A program made the position numbers and the translations under genes. A stretch of DNA of 64,000 nucleotides from Synchiropus splendidus (Eukaryota; Chordata; Actinopteri; Syngnathiformes; Callionymidae), in the NCBI RefSeq assembly GCF_027744825.2, contig NC_071335.1:16806501-16870500 (forward strand), in the 5' to 3' direction. Shown piece by piece: positions 1 through 12,893 of this stretch. A model generated the notes under the pieces. The model did not search any database, had not been told where the DNA came from, and worked only from the letters and a program-made list of their open reading frames with translations. Every line of letters starts with the position of its first letter. Within the stretch, counting starts at the first letter, position 1.

Positions 1-3000
1 ATTGAAGATTAAAATTGCATTTAGAGATTATTCATGAGAAAATATTTTCTCATATTTTGAACAGTAGCAGCAGAACGTTTACGTTTGTTCCTTCCACAAT
101 CCCAACATTTCCTAAAGCTGACAGAGATATTTCTCCGAAAACATTCCAGTGCCGTCCATGAGTCTGGCTCTTTGAAGGTTTCTGCCCCAGAAAAGTGGCT
201 TTTTAATCTTGTGACTACTGAAACTGTGCTTGCTCTTTTGGTGTGATGGAGCTACAGCGAGTCTCTGCCTGATGACATAGCTCAAGAGTAGTGATGAGTA
301 GATGAGGTTTTATGAAACAGTATTGCGGGGTTGGTGAAACAGTGTCCTAATTTTCAGAGGCCACTAGATGGCGCTGTCTGCTGTAAAATGTTTGGACTTG
401 AACAACTAACTCAATGAAACCTCACCTCATTTCTAAACCAATAGTGCCATCTAGTGGCCTCTGAAAATGAGGACAGTGTTCCACCAACCCTGTAGTGCTG
501 TTTCATGATACCACACCTATCCATCATTACTCTAGAGTCACCTACCTGCTGGAAGTGGAACTGCTTCAGCGCTAGGTCACTGTACGGAAACTCTTATTTC
601 AACTGTAAATCCTAACTTAACCAACTCTCACCTGAACGAAGAGGGGGATGGTCTCCATGCTGGCGATCTCCGCTCTGTTGGTGGGGTCTCGAGCCAGAAT
701 GTGGAGGGCTCCAGTGCAGCCTTCCACGATCTCCTCCATCCTCACGCCATCCTGACATTTGAGAGAAAATGATGCTAGTTAGCGGATGAATTCAGCTAAT
801 CCTGACCATAAGCCTTTGACTGCTGCAGCGGCGTATGAGCATCTGTTAGAGCAGATGTACCTGGTACGTCTGCTGGTTGGACGAGCCGTGTTTCTGGGCG
901 TCCTGGTGGGCTTTGAGCAGCAGGTTCACCAGGCGGGGGATGGCTCCAGCGTCCCTCAGCGGGGCCTGGTTCTCCGGGCAGAGGGCCAGGTTTCTGATCA
1001 GGCCCACGACGGCCTTCATAAGGAGTCAGAGACAGACGTCATGTTGTTTACTGGGCAGCAAAGACGACACGCTGAAGCATCTTCAAATATTTAGAGCCTT
1101 TTTTGACTGCTGTGGTAAAACAAAGGTCAGGAGCGTTTGATGTTCTGCATGATTTACCACCCATCGCATCTGCCTGTCCATCTGCTCTCCATGTGTCAAA
1201 TCCTCAAACCTCTTCCAGGAAGTGCATCCGAATCTGGACCTTTTTTCCCCCCACAAACCAGAAATGTTCCTCCATTTTGACTATACAGTCCTACTAGGGA
1301 TTTTCCCCTCAAACACAACACGAACAGATTCAGACTTTTCTCATCTTCAACCTTTGATCTCAACTTACAGAGGTGGAGATTTGATCCTTCTGATCCTGTG
1401 AACAGATTTCAGTCAGGTCTTTTCTGACCACGATGGAAAAACACTCATTCATTCTCTCCAAACCTCTGTCAGATAATCTGCTCCTTCATGAGCAAGTGGA
1501 GGGGAACAACATGGTGTGAAGCAGGTCAGTATGAGACCATACAACAGTGCAGTGGAAAAAAAACCCCGCAATAAACAGTGACTTCATTCAGTACTGCACC
1601 CAACCTCTTCACGACTACCACATCTATGAACCTCAATGGTTGTCCTCCATGCCTCCTTTCTCCCGGTATCCTCACTAATCTTCATCCAACATCTCCACTG
1701 GTTCAAAACGTTGTCACCCAACTCTTCCACATGAGCTTCACCCTGCCTGCACTCTCATCCTCACCTCATTCCTCTGGTTGGTTGAACAAAACACTGTTTT
1801 GTCTCTGCACCTTCACTCTTCCTGCCATCCAGAACTTCCGTCTGCTCACCTTGATAACAGGCCAGTACGGCTGGTTCAGCAGCTTGACGATGGCTGGGAT
1901 GCCGTAGTGTCTCCTCACGGCGTTCTGCGCCAGCTCAGCCTGCTGGTGGCGCGAAGTCAGGTGGCGGAGAGCGCACACCGCCGGCTCGGTGACGTCCTCC
2001 TTCTCGGTGGCGCGCAGGATGGCGTGGATCAGGGCCTCCACGCCGTTGCTCTGGGTCACCAAGGTTTTGTTGTGGGCGTTGTTGCACGTGAGGTTGGAGA
2101 GGATGCCGGTGGCGCAGGTCAGCATGTTGAGGTCGTCCGAGCTGAGCAGGCCGACCAGAACCTGCAGCAGGCTGTCCATGCCCTCCTGAAGGAGCAAAGG
2201 AGACCACGTCAATGCTGTTCAAGCAGGGAAGGCCCAGCACTGACGTCACCAACCTGCTTGGTGGCGGCGTCAGACAAGTTTCTGAGGGTCCACAAGCAGT
2301 TCTGCATCAGACGCTGGCTGGACCCGTTCAGGTGTTTCCCCAGCGCCTGCATCCCACCTGCAGGTCACATGATCCGCCATGATTACAAACTGTGCCGTCA
2401 TGAAACGCTGCGGCTGACAGAGTGCTGTGATCCACAGCACAGGAAACAAAGAGCTGACACACCTGCGCGACCAGCTGGTGCACACAGGTGTGCGCTCGGA
2501 GCGCGGCTACCTACCAGCCTCCACAATGGCGGGCTTGTTGCTCGGGCACACGGACAGAACTTTGAGAACCCGGCTGGTAGTCCACAGCAGCTTTTCATAG
2601 TTGTAGTTCCTCATGATGTGGACCAGACCCTCGGGCCCGCCGTTGGCAAGAATGATGAGCTGGGAGCACAGATGTGTATAAGGGGAGTGAGTGAGGTGCG
2701 GCTTCCTTGAATAAAACACCTGCCTTTTCTCAGACTCTAGAAATTAATTTGGATTTCTGCTTTATCTGAATTAAAAAGCTGGAAAGCTATTCCCGTCGAA
2801 ACCACGCCCCTTTGCTTTGCTGACAAACAACCGCCACACCCTGCCTGCTGCACCTGAGTCACTGTGTTCACACGACACACCTAAAACATGTGCACACAAG
2901 CTCGCCGCCGTCACCGGTTTCAGCTTTCAACCGCGAGTCAGCGGCGAGGTGTCACGAGCGGGTGCATGAAATATGACTTAATAACACACCTTGCTCTCCT

Positions 3001-5322
3001 GGTTGCCGTAGGACAGCAGCTGCAGACAGTCGGTGGTGATGGCCAGGAATTTGGGGTTGCTTTTCTTCAGCAGGGGCACCATCTTCTGCAGGCCGTCGGC
3101 CAGTCGCACCGCCATTTTGGCTCCCTCTTGGTGCAGCAGCAGGTTGTGCAGGGTGGTGATGGCGTAGAACAGCACGGACTCCATGGGAGAGCTGGGTGGG
3201 AGAGGTCAGGATGATGAGGGCCCGGATACAGGTCAGAGTGAGTCACTGGACTCTGCGCTAACAAAACATCTCCTCTAAATCATCTTTAGTCACCACCAGC
3301 AGACAAGTCACTCATCGCTAGAACCAACCCAAAAGAACGATGACACAATTCGGACTTCAGTGACCGTGTCATGAAATATGACGTGGCTCCTGAACCAGAA
3401 GACGGATCAGAACTCACGGAGACGAAGTGAAACACACGTTTAATTTGAGCCCAAACAGTTGAAACTTAATACGACGCTGTTATGTATTACATTGTTTTAC
3501 ATTACATTACTTACATTTTCCATCCATCAGTGGAATATTACTTAGTTCCCTAAATAATATTGTGGATGTTTTGGTCACGAAATGAGACGGTATAATGCAG
3601 TGAAACTTTCAAAAGTGTTTTTAGTGTCAATTAATCATATTTTTCTGCTATTAGTCAATCCAAATGAACAGATTAAGATTTGATAAATATGAATAAATGC
3701 AGAAACAAATACTTATTTATGTAAGAAATACCAGTACTAATAATAATAAAGCAGTAAATAGCATTCTGTCTGTTGAGGAAAAAACAAAAACAAAACAAAA
3801 GGCGGAACCAAATGCCCTTAGTACCTCAACATGCGGACGAGAGCTGGGATGCCTCCAGACTTGAAGATGGAGAGCAGCCCCTCCCTCTGGTGGGACAGGT
3901 TGTGGAGGATGCTGGCGGTGGCCCTGGCCGTCTCCATGTCACCTGTGTTCTGCATGGCCCGCACCACGGCCGCCACCATCTGAGGGGACTGCATCAGCGC
4001 ACGGCGCGACGCCTCCTTCTTGGTCAGCTGGTTGACGATCTGAGCTGCTTTGCTGACCACCACCTGAGGTGAGAAGAAGGGGGTCAGCGACGACCGGATG
4101 AAGACAGTAAATGACGAACAGTTTCATTATACTGACCTCAAAGTCACAGCTGATTTGCAAATAAGCGATTTTATGTATAAAACTGAAAGACATTTTTAAA
4201 TTTAGGATTTGTTTTCTAATTTAACTAGTACAGAGATCAAATTTTGATGCATATTTTTTCAACAAACATAATACACGTAAAATGTACATAGTGTGAATTC
4301 ATTTGATCCACTTTACCTTCAGTCAAAGACTCAAGCTTGGACTGACTCATGTCTAGTGACTCATTTCAAAGCACATATCTCACTCATGCTTCCGAGCAGT
4401 GACAAAGCTCATCACCTGATCTTCATCGTTCAGCAGCTTGGTGAGCTCTGGCACGGCACGTGTGGCCAGCTCAGCGTCATCCTGGTAGTTGATCAGATGG
4501 ATGATGGCTGTTTTCAGCATCTGAGAAGGCTCCGCCAGCCGCTGCACATTGGTCATCTGGGCTGGATCAGTCTGGGTGGACAAGATGGTGGTGCCCTCTT
4601 CCAGGGTCTCAGGGAACATGGCAGCACGTACCCGCTGCGCTCTGGTCAGGGTGTATTGGGCATCGATGTCTGCAGGCAAGATCAGTCGCTCAAGTCATGG
4701 GAAGCAGCACCAGTCATTTGCGTGTTTCTTCAGGGGCCCACCTGGTTCCTCTCGAGTGACCGTCGTCGTCATGGTGTAGTGCTTGGTCGTCGTGAACTCG
4801 CCGTCCTCGTCTCTGACCGTGTTGGCTCCGGACTGGATCCCGGAGTCTACGGCGTACGACTCCTGCCACTCCGCCACCTTCATCTTACTGCTTCTGGGCT
4901 CACCCACTGTCGAGAGGGAGAAACTTGGAGGAGCCGTCTCTGGCACGGGCTGAAAAACCATTCGCTTTATGCTGCCAAACTTCTGACCATTCACTGCTGA
5001 GCAACCTTTATGAGTCAATATATTTTAGGAAGTCACTCCTTCATGAGGGTTGTTGGTGTGACATGGCATTTCAGTCCATAATAGTTTCCAGATGTAAAAC
5101 AATTGTCTATAGATGTAATGTAAACCCACGTGCATAAATGTCGATACAAAATACTTGGGTTTCCACTGCTACTTTTTCTAGCGCTCAGTATTAGCATTCA
5201 TCCGGACAACTGCAAGGTTTTAATGCTAATTTGTCAACTACCCACACACCAGACAAAAAAGGGAAGTGAAGCATCACCACAAACTGACATGAGACTGGCT
5301 CCGACTTACTTTGCATTGCCAT
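1..5322 (-). CDS. jup: Junction plakoglobin (gamma-catenin), 3' end beyond left edge
   Basis: Armadillo-repeat protein linking desmosomal and classical cadherins to the cytoskeleton, and a beta-catenin paralogue. Ten coding exons are readable in order: 5322-5310, 4906-4742, 4669-4416, 4063-3825, 3191-2990, 2659-2515, 2357-2254, 2185-1850, 1013-861 and 751-632. They join without frameshift to 577 codons; the family is about 745 residues, so roughly 160 C-terminal residues lie off the window. The N terminus ([19 protein letters not shown]) carries a DSGIQS phosphodegron at residues 25-30, matching the GSK3/beta-TrCP site of beta-catenin. Armadillo repeats run from about residue 110, with clear blocks such as [31 protein letters not shown] and [19 protein letters not shown]. 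Details such as [20 protein letters not shown] fit plakoglobin better than beta-catenin. The start was chosen because ATGGCAATGCAAA runs into a GTAAGT donor, as beta-catenin starts with MATQ before an intron. Neighbouring hap1, gast and keratins support orthology to JUP. Confidence 0.93.
281..537. mobile_element. MITE-like palindromic element in jup intron
   Basis: Two arms of about 95 bp, roughly 281-377 and 442-537, are inverted copies of each other around a 65-bp loop. Matching blocks include ATGAAACAG, GGGTTGGTG, CAGTGTCCT and TTTTCAGAGGCCACTAGATG. Outer ends (CTCAAGAGTAGTGATG against CTCTAGAGTAATGATG) also match. This is the form of a short non-autonomous DNA transposon. It lies in the jup intron downstream of the exon ending at 632. 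Confidence 0.65.
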
Positions 5323-5331
5323 CGTCACCTC
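5310..5331 (-). other. jup: jup start-codon exon (22 nt)
   Basis: On the minus strand a pyrimidine-rich stretch ending in CAG is followed by GAGGTGACG, then ATGGCAATGCAAA and the donor GTAAGT. The exon gives 13 coding bases and joins in phase to the exon at 4906-4742. The reading MAMQ-M-GEP resembles the MATQ start of beta-catenin. A 22-nt exon is easily missed by automatic gene finders, which would start at the internal ATG at 4883-4881. Confidence 0.7.
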
Positions 5332-6142
5332 CTGTGGTCAAACAGAGACGGAGGGAACCTAAAAGACAGGAGACAGAGTTGCCTTTAAATGATATTAGCG
5401 CTCATACATTATTCAGCGCAGCTTCTTATCATGCAGCTAGCCATCCAGATACTTTGACCCAAAAATGACAACACGAAGCAGCAGCGGTAGCTCGTGGGAG
5501 AGCAGAGACAGCTGTAAGTCAGGAATGCTAGTGGGTCTGTGTGACCTTTCACCCCAGGCCTCCGCCCATACAGCAGTGGGAGCAGCCTTGTGCTGACACA
5601 TCAGGAACCTGCCTGTCAGGTTTTAGCAGCGTGTGTGGGTGTCAGTGCAAATGCTCTGTGCTCCATATAAAGCTGCTGTTATAGGTCAAAAAACTGACTT
5701 CAATTATGAATTAACAGGAAAAACGCACCGTAAAACCTGGTGTCGACGGCCGGAACAGTCGCTTCCTCAATATTCTGATACTACAGTCATGAATAATGGA
5801 ACAATGAGTACATGTATCTTCACTCATGTAGTTCCTCAAACTTCACATGGCTGGTTTAAAACACCCCCCTTACATGTAAAAGACAAAAGTAAACCTTCCA
5901 GTTGAACAAAAAGAGAATTAATTCTGAAATAATTCCACACATGTGGCTGCGATGCCCTTAAATACCTCCTTGTGGCCAAAATGTTCACCACCGCAGAAAC
6001 CTCCCTCACTGCATGCACAAAAGCGTCGTGACAGAGCCGGTGACATACGAGTGGCGGTACAATGAGGCCACTGTGCCTCTTACTGCGTCTCAGATGTTTG
6101 AATGCCGCAGCTCCTTTGCTCAGCGACTGGCTTTTGTGCTCG

Positions 6143-6162
6143 GTGTGTGTGTGTGTGTGTGT
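6143..6162. repeat. GT dinucleotide microsatellite
   Basis: Ten uninterrupted GT units in the probable jup intron 1. Confidence 0.85.
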
Positions 6163-6892
6163 TGTACTGATAATACAGATGTAAAGGGACTTCAACGCAC
6201 AAATAATGGGGGCTCTTTCACTTGCGCATTTTTCAAATCGCAGCAGATGATAACAGTTTAATAAGCAGTTGAGCTCAACTTCTCGCGGGTGATAAAACAA
6301 GTCTGGGCTCAATGCCACAATGACCGACTTCAGCATCCCTGCAAAGAGCTAAATCGCTACACTAGACGCCAGTGAAAGAACATTCACAGCTGACAAACTG
6401 AAGAAGTAAAACGACAATATTTTACATCTTCATCCTGTTTAAAGCCATTTTCTGTTTGGATAGTTTGGGCCTTCAGGCATCATGACTGGTCCATGATTCC
6501 TTCTCTGTGACAAAAAAAAAGTTCAAATACATCCTTGTTTGGGCGATGTAGGTGTTTCACCACACATGGACAAAACTACGTTTATCGCCAAAATTCCCTG
6601 GCCGATCAAATATTCCTTTCATTGATCAACTCAACAAAACTCAAACTCTCTGCACCTTTTGTTGACCATTGTCTGATGAACAGAACCATTGATGGTTTGA
6701 AAATAGAACCAAAGTAAAACTGCCCTCTTCTTCAGTCCATTTTCAAACCCTCTGCAATTCTAGAGAATGCTACAAGTCCTGCTCAAGTTCTGGCTTCATT
6801 CTGAACTAGTCCCGCAGCAAATATTTTACTGCAAAGGGTTGAAAATTTGTGTTGACATTTACTGTCTCTGCTTCCTGTGATCCAGTTTGGAG

Positions 6893-6960
6893 TGGAGGCC
6901 ACAGAGAATTACCCTGTGGGCCAGATTTGGCTCCCAAACCTTGAGTTTGATGCTGTAGAG
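6893..6960. repeat. Decayed fragment of hAT-like dispersed repeat
   Basis: The segment reads GGCCAGATTTGGCTCCCAAA followed by CCTTGAGTTTGATG. This resembles the right end of the complete element at 59,058-59,300 (catttggcccccaggccttgagtttcacac). No terminal repeats or target duplication can be drawn here, so it is probably an old truncated copy. Confidence 0.4.
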
Positions 6961-9384
6961 GATGTGTCAGACAATCTCCCATTTTCCGCAGCTAGGTTTT
7001 GACAGACAAGCTTCTCACTTAACATTAAGGTGTTCACTGGAGCCTCGCCGGTGATAGTGACAGACTCACTTTCACAGGCAGTTTCTTGCTGTCGATCTTG
7101 CAGAACCAGACGCAGAGAGACCTGCAGCAACATGCTACCCTGCGAGTTACCTGCTGACACACGAGGCGAAAAAATGTTCTTACACTCACAGAGAATTCCT
7201 TTTTTTTTTTTTAGGTGTGGCCCAGTGTGTGAAACTGAAGTGTAAGAACTTACAGCAAACATGGCTCCCTTCGCTTCAGTTCCCTTACATTGTTTAACGC
7301 TCCAGAAAGCTTTCACGTTAAAATATTGACTCTTCTGCTGGTTTTAAATCAGAGACCGCGATTGTCTTTGTTGCGGTCTTTGTTCTCCCGGGGCGAGGCA
7401 GCGGGTTCAGCGAACTGTAGTTATGCTAGGACACTCCCAGCGTATCGCCTAGGTGACCAAAAACTCAGCCCCGGCACTCCTCTATGGGAGCTTGTAATCT
7501 GCTGACCCATCTGATGTCTGAGGCAGTGTTTATATGCAGGCTGATAAGAGGTTTTCTTTCTAGTTCCCCCTAAAATGGCTCTGCTGATAATGTCGACGAA
7601 GCAGACCCAAGTTTGTTTAGACATATCCATGAATAGACTTCATGGGTGAGCAGTTGAATGGACTTTAACCTCTTCCAGTTAATGAATTATGCATCCCCCC
7701 CCTTTCATTTGCTGTAAATGTTGTCATCGAGTTACCCGGGAATCTGAGAATATTTGACTGAGCTAAACTCCAACTCTCAAGTCCAACATTTCTATTCAGG
7801 CTCTTGAAAGTGCTTCAACTTAAAGGAGGGCACTGTTTGCCAGCCTCACTCGTGCACTGGTGTGACATTCCACACAGACAAAATCACCAGTCACGCTGCC
7901 ACCTGAAAACACAGTTCTTCAAATCTAATTCACAAGTTTACTCCTGTATGGAACCCACTGATAAACTATGTCGGGGACAATAACACTGACTTGTAAATCT
8001 CGATCAAGAGTCGAGGACTTTACCCTGCCTCTTTATCTCGGGTGTGTCACTGTGGCAATGACTTGTTTGGGACCATTGCTCTACCTGGGTGTGGCCTTCA
8101 GTCCATGGGAGCACAGGCAGACACAGATCCAAAACTTGTTGACAGCAACGCCACATCAAGAAGTACTACTTCCTCTCTGGATGAAAGTATAGCAACATTA
8201 GCGGCCCAGTAGCTTTAGCAACATCTGAATAAGTATTTCTGGCTACCAATTCAATTCTTATCATGACAGACAGCTTTTGCAGCGTTATTTATGAATTTTA
8301 AATACACCAATTGTCTGTTTTGGTAGGGTTATATTTGCCTCACTATCACTAATAAGTAAACTTCTTCCTACTTTTAACTCTCCAAAAAGCAATTGCTTTT
8401 CACAGGTAGAGGATGGTGCAATTCTTGTGGTAATGGTGTGTTGCATCAGACAAAGGTGCAACACAACCTGCAATGGTTGGTCCCATTCCAACCATGCCAG
8501 AGGCCAGAGGGGATCTAAACAGGAAGTGAGAAAGTTCTAGCCATCAACTGTGAGAAGCGCCAGCATTGGACTGTCAATCGCACAAAAGCTAAAAACCCAT
8601 GTAAACATTTCCTGATATACTGTTGCAGAACAGAACAACACCTCCTGTTTTAACATGCTCGTTTCATTTCTAAAGGAACTGTTTCAAAGTGAAAAACATT
8701 CCTTTTCAAAGATTTTGATTTACTAATCTCGTAATTACAGTTTAGCGCGGATCTTCAGTGGAACTGAGGCACCATTTTGATGGGCTTCAAGCGATAACTA
8801 CGGCCATGGATCACAAATAGTGCACTCCTAGTTCAGGTCTGAAGCCTTCCAATTGGCTCTGAGCTCTTTTGCAGCTGTGCAGGGCATCTCCCCAAACTCC
8901 CACATCGCCCCAGGGTAATAAAAAAAAAAGACAAATAAACCCAAATAACATATAAATAAAAACACTCGTTTTTAAACGTGAGAAGCAAATCTCTCTCTGA
9001 TATGCCGCCGCCCTCACACGGTCCGTCTCTTCATATGCACTCTCAGACTTCTGTCATTATTACGTTTCTTTAAGGAAACTGGAAACGGTGAAGTTAACGC
9101 CCACCTCTATGATGCGTTATGTGTTACCAGTTTGATTCAATGTTTCCACTTTCATCTTTAAAAGAGAACATTTTTCTTCTGTCATTTAAGTTGTTGCTGA
9201 TTTATATGTGGCTAAAACCCTGCGCTGATACTTGGGCAAAACACAAGGAAAGAAATTATTCTCCCAAATAAACCACAATGAATTTTGCTCAACTGCAGTC
9301 TTTGCACTGCTTACACTAACTTAATAGTAATTTCATAATAACTGCTCAATACTTCAATCAAAAAAACAGATATCACGACATTTG

Positions 9385-9445
9385 ACTTAATGGAGGTGTT
9401 CCACAAGGCACCATTAGTGGACCAATCTTGTTCAGTGTATAGCAA
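9385..9445 (+). mobile_element. LINE (L2-type) reverse transcriptase fragment
   Basis: The plus strand encodes GGVPQGTISGPILFSV, then a stop. This is the conserved GVPQGS-LGPLLF block of non-LTR reverse transcriptases of the L2 class. Only this block is recognisable; the surrounding frame is broken. It is a dead fragment in the probable jup intron 1. Confidence 0.65.
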
Positions 9446-12400
9446 ACACATGCTTCCTGCTCCAATCACACAGTGTAACTAGTTTTTAAGCAACTCAAAA
9501 CATGAAAACCAAAGATCAGGCCAGAAATCTTCAGAATATTTGCATGTACTTTTTTACCATTGACTGAAGAGATAAGAAAATAAAGGCTCAGGGCCATATC
9601 TGCACCAGATAGGATGGGCTGATACCAGTTTTTCCCAAATTAAGACCATAAAACAGAAACCATGACGCGGATCTACCCACTGTGCGAAGACAGAACATGA
9701 TCCACCACAACACATCACAACTAATAAATCAGATATTCTCCGCGTGTAAGGCACCCTTTGAATTTTCCACACTGCAAAGTTTATGAGTTTTTTTCCAACA
9801 GAACCTCTCCAATGTAAAACATGAGACTGTGTGGAAAGTAAATCTTTGCTTTAGAATGATAACTTCATCTGCTCGGCAGACGTCCTAATGTCATGTTTAG
9901 GCTGACATGCAAATAAAGCAGATTATGTCGCCACATATCTGTAAAGCTTCCGGCACCATCTGCACGGAAACTGATCAGCGGCCTGACATGCAACACACTG
10001 CTCTTATTACCAAGCCCTTACCCTGGTATATCAAACACAAGCCTTCACTCCTGCTCCACTGACACACTGGATGGCCTTTTTAGGAGGCTTCAGCTCACGT
10101 TCACTCTCCTCAGAGTCTGGGTTCAGCCAACCCAGCGGGACCCAGATTAGCACACTTATAATCCCTCTTGTTCCAAAACCCGGCGCACCCCACTCTCCGG
10201 CGACAATAGCCGGCGCTGACAGACTGCAGGGGTTAACTGGATGGTGGTTCATCATAAATCAATACGCTGGGATGTGAAGTGGTGCACGGCAAATGGATTC
10301 ATTGTGGCGGGTGACTGGAAGCACTAGATGTTATCTGACTCACGAAATGAAACAGCAGAGTAAAAAAAAGTCAACTGCAAATAAAAGCAGAATAGAGTGC
10401 TCTCAGAGATAACACATTTAAATCCTGTAAAAGCAGCAATTAGCTGGAGTAAATGCTGATGAAGTCCAGACTGTAGCGACAGGGCCAAGGGAAGAAAAGA
10501 ACTCCAGACAACTGACAAACTGCTGGTGTGCAGTTGTGCAACACACTGGCTCAATCTGTCCAAACGTGGCAGATGTCGAGTAGCATTCTTGCCTTCTCTG
10601 ACACAGTGCTGGAAACTACCCCAGCAAAACAGTGAACCGCAGCCATCCAGCCAATGAATAAAACAAGCAGAGGAGGGTAATAACCCCAAATCTGTCTGTT
10701 GATTCACTCGAAAGCCGAGATGCGGCGGTGAATGCCCTCTGGTTGGTGTCAGCTGAGAGTGGGCGTTTGTTTGTTCCCTGCGGAATTGTGCACATTTAAG
10801 AGGAAATGTGAAGCGCCCCAGAAGAGGTGCTGAAGCTGAGAGCGAGATGAGATCACGTTACATGGCGCTGAATAAGCAGATGAAAACACCACAACACGTG
10901 AACCAAACTGGCCGAAACTTGCTTATTTTATTTAGGCTGCATTTTTTTCCCATCTTAAAATCTGTCCATTTGGAGGCATTCTTAAGTCATGGTTTGGAAC
11001 ACAGGATTTACCCCCCCGCCCACCCTCTTCTGAGTTGTTTGGCCGCTGTTCGAAAGGAAAGAGGATGAACTGATACAGGACAGAGAAAGCCTCTGTGCAG
11101 CTTCGCTCGACGAGGAGCGGGAAATAGAAGAAGCATTGTGCCTTTGACTGCTGTCAGAATGAAAAGGAAAGACGCCCCTCAAGTGTCACCGCTGGACGCA
11201 GCCAAAAAGGGTGAAGACTGTCAAGATGGCTCCATTTGTAGTTCAGCCAAGTTTGGTAGGAGTCGCATCCAAGTCCTCGTGTGGAGCGTGACAGGTTTGT
11301 TTTAGTTTTAACCAGGATTGCCATGGTTCCCTGTGCAGCAGAGCGCTCAGTCAAAGTGACAGATGATTAATATTTCAGGGAGATTAGATGCACAAGGGAC
11401 CGGGGGGGTTGATGGGCCAGGCTTGGTGGGAGCCTGAAGAGAACTTTGAGATCTCTCTGGAATGAGACACGTTGACATCTTCTGAGTCGCTTCAACTGCA
11501 TTCTAATGATGAAGAAACAATGCATCCCTCCTAAATTTACAAACTCATCAAACTGAAACAAACCAAGTGGTCACTTCTTGGCTAAGTAGACAGGGCCTAC
11601 TTCCACTGCTTCTGAAGAGATATGCATTGTCACTAGTGAACCGGGTTAACCACAACAGGCCGCTGAAGAGGAACACAGGCAAAATGTTTACAAGCTTTCG
11701 ACAGTATGACAATTTGAAGGCATCTATAATTTAGATCCGCTCTTCATAGGCTGCATCAATCTTTAATTTCAGAAATCTTCACTTCTTTTTGCGACTCGTT
11801 CATGGAAGTCTAACTAGCCGAGTGACTCAGCCACGGCCCTCTGTCCTCATTTTACACTCTCACTGAGGTGTAATTGGCAAGTGAAGGAGAAGAAGCGAAC
11901 TCACAACAGGGCGACGGCGTCACTGCACTAGTGAGCCGAATCAACCAACTGCGAAAACGTTATTTGTTGAGTCACAGCAGGCCTCTTCTTACCGCCTCAC
12001 TCAGCCAATGGAATTCTGCTGATTCCATCATCTGCTAAGCTTAAGAGAGTCAGGGAAAGACATGGGATTGACCTAAACATACACACTTTCAAGCACAACT
12101 AGTAAATTGAATGACAGCCGAATAGGAATTGGTTCAAGTTTAAAAGATGATGAAAGCAAATAACTCCTGTTTGTTTATGAATTATAGCCTTGGACTTACT
12201 AGAAACACAACCAAGACCAACGCCACATCAAAGTAAAACAAATTTTCTGTCCTCCAGAGAGTAAAAACTGTCTAAAGAAAAGCTTATGAGAGGCAGGACA
12301 GCAATCACAAGATCATTTCAAGAGCAAAATCCGAGTCATGACCAGGCAGGAATTCCATTCACAATGCTACAGTAGGAGCTAGCATGGAGCGTGAGTCATG

Positions 12401-12822
12401 TACAAGGGGGGCAAATAAGCTCTTGCTTTTGGTGCTTTCATCACAAAAGGTCTTAAGAGAGATGTTGATTCTTGATGGAATGCTAGTGTTTCTCCCAAGA
12501 GATAGGCACCACATGACTTCAAAGTCAAAAGAATGAAAATAAAACTTGGAGGTTTTATGGATTTAAAGCTAGTCCGAGCTTTGGGTACTTTTACAGCATT
12601 TATGAATTTTAAAGCTCTAAAGAAAACAAATTATTTATTATTTCTTCTGTGAAGGAGGACACCCTATTCGTGGTCGCCAGTGTTTTTCTGTCAGCAAAAT
12701 CACTCCAAATCAGGAAGTGCTTACAGTGAATTCAGGGACAGATAATTCAGATTTGCTGGTGTTTCGAATGACTTGAAGAGTTGTCACCATCAGAAGAGCT
12801 CCTGCGTGCGCTGTGAAAACAG

Positions 12823-12893
12823 GGGCTGGAACACTACTGCCACCTGCCGTCCTAATTTATCATTGCTATCAACGATATTTCAAATGCTAACTT
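12823..12893. repeat. Dispersed repeat, copy 1
   Basis: Shares CTACTGCCACCTGC, GCTATCAAC and ATATTT-AATGCT, in the same order and spacing, with 33,345-33,413. The homology fades on both sides. Family unknown. Confidence 0.55.

Noticed and set aside
1578..2710. Plus-strand open frames opposite the jup exons, up to 310 codons
   Set aside because: They are antisense to conserved armadillo exons and reflect their GC-rich codon use. The minus-strand reading matches plakoglobin exactly.
7968..8192. Small open frame with a hydrophobic stretch in the jup intron
   Set aside because: No splice context, no known domain and no promoter. Consistent with chance.
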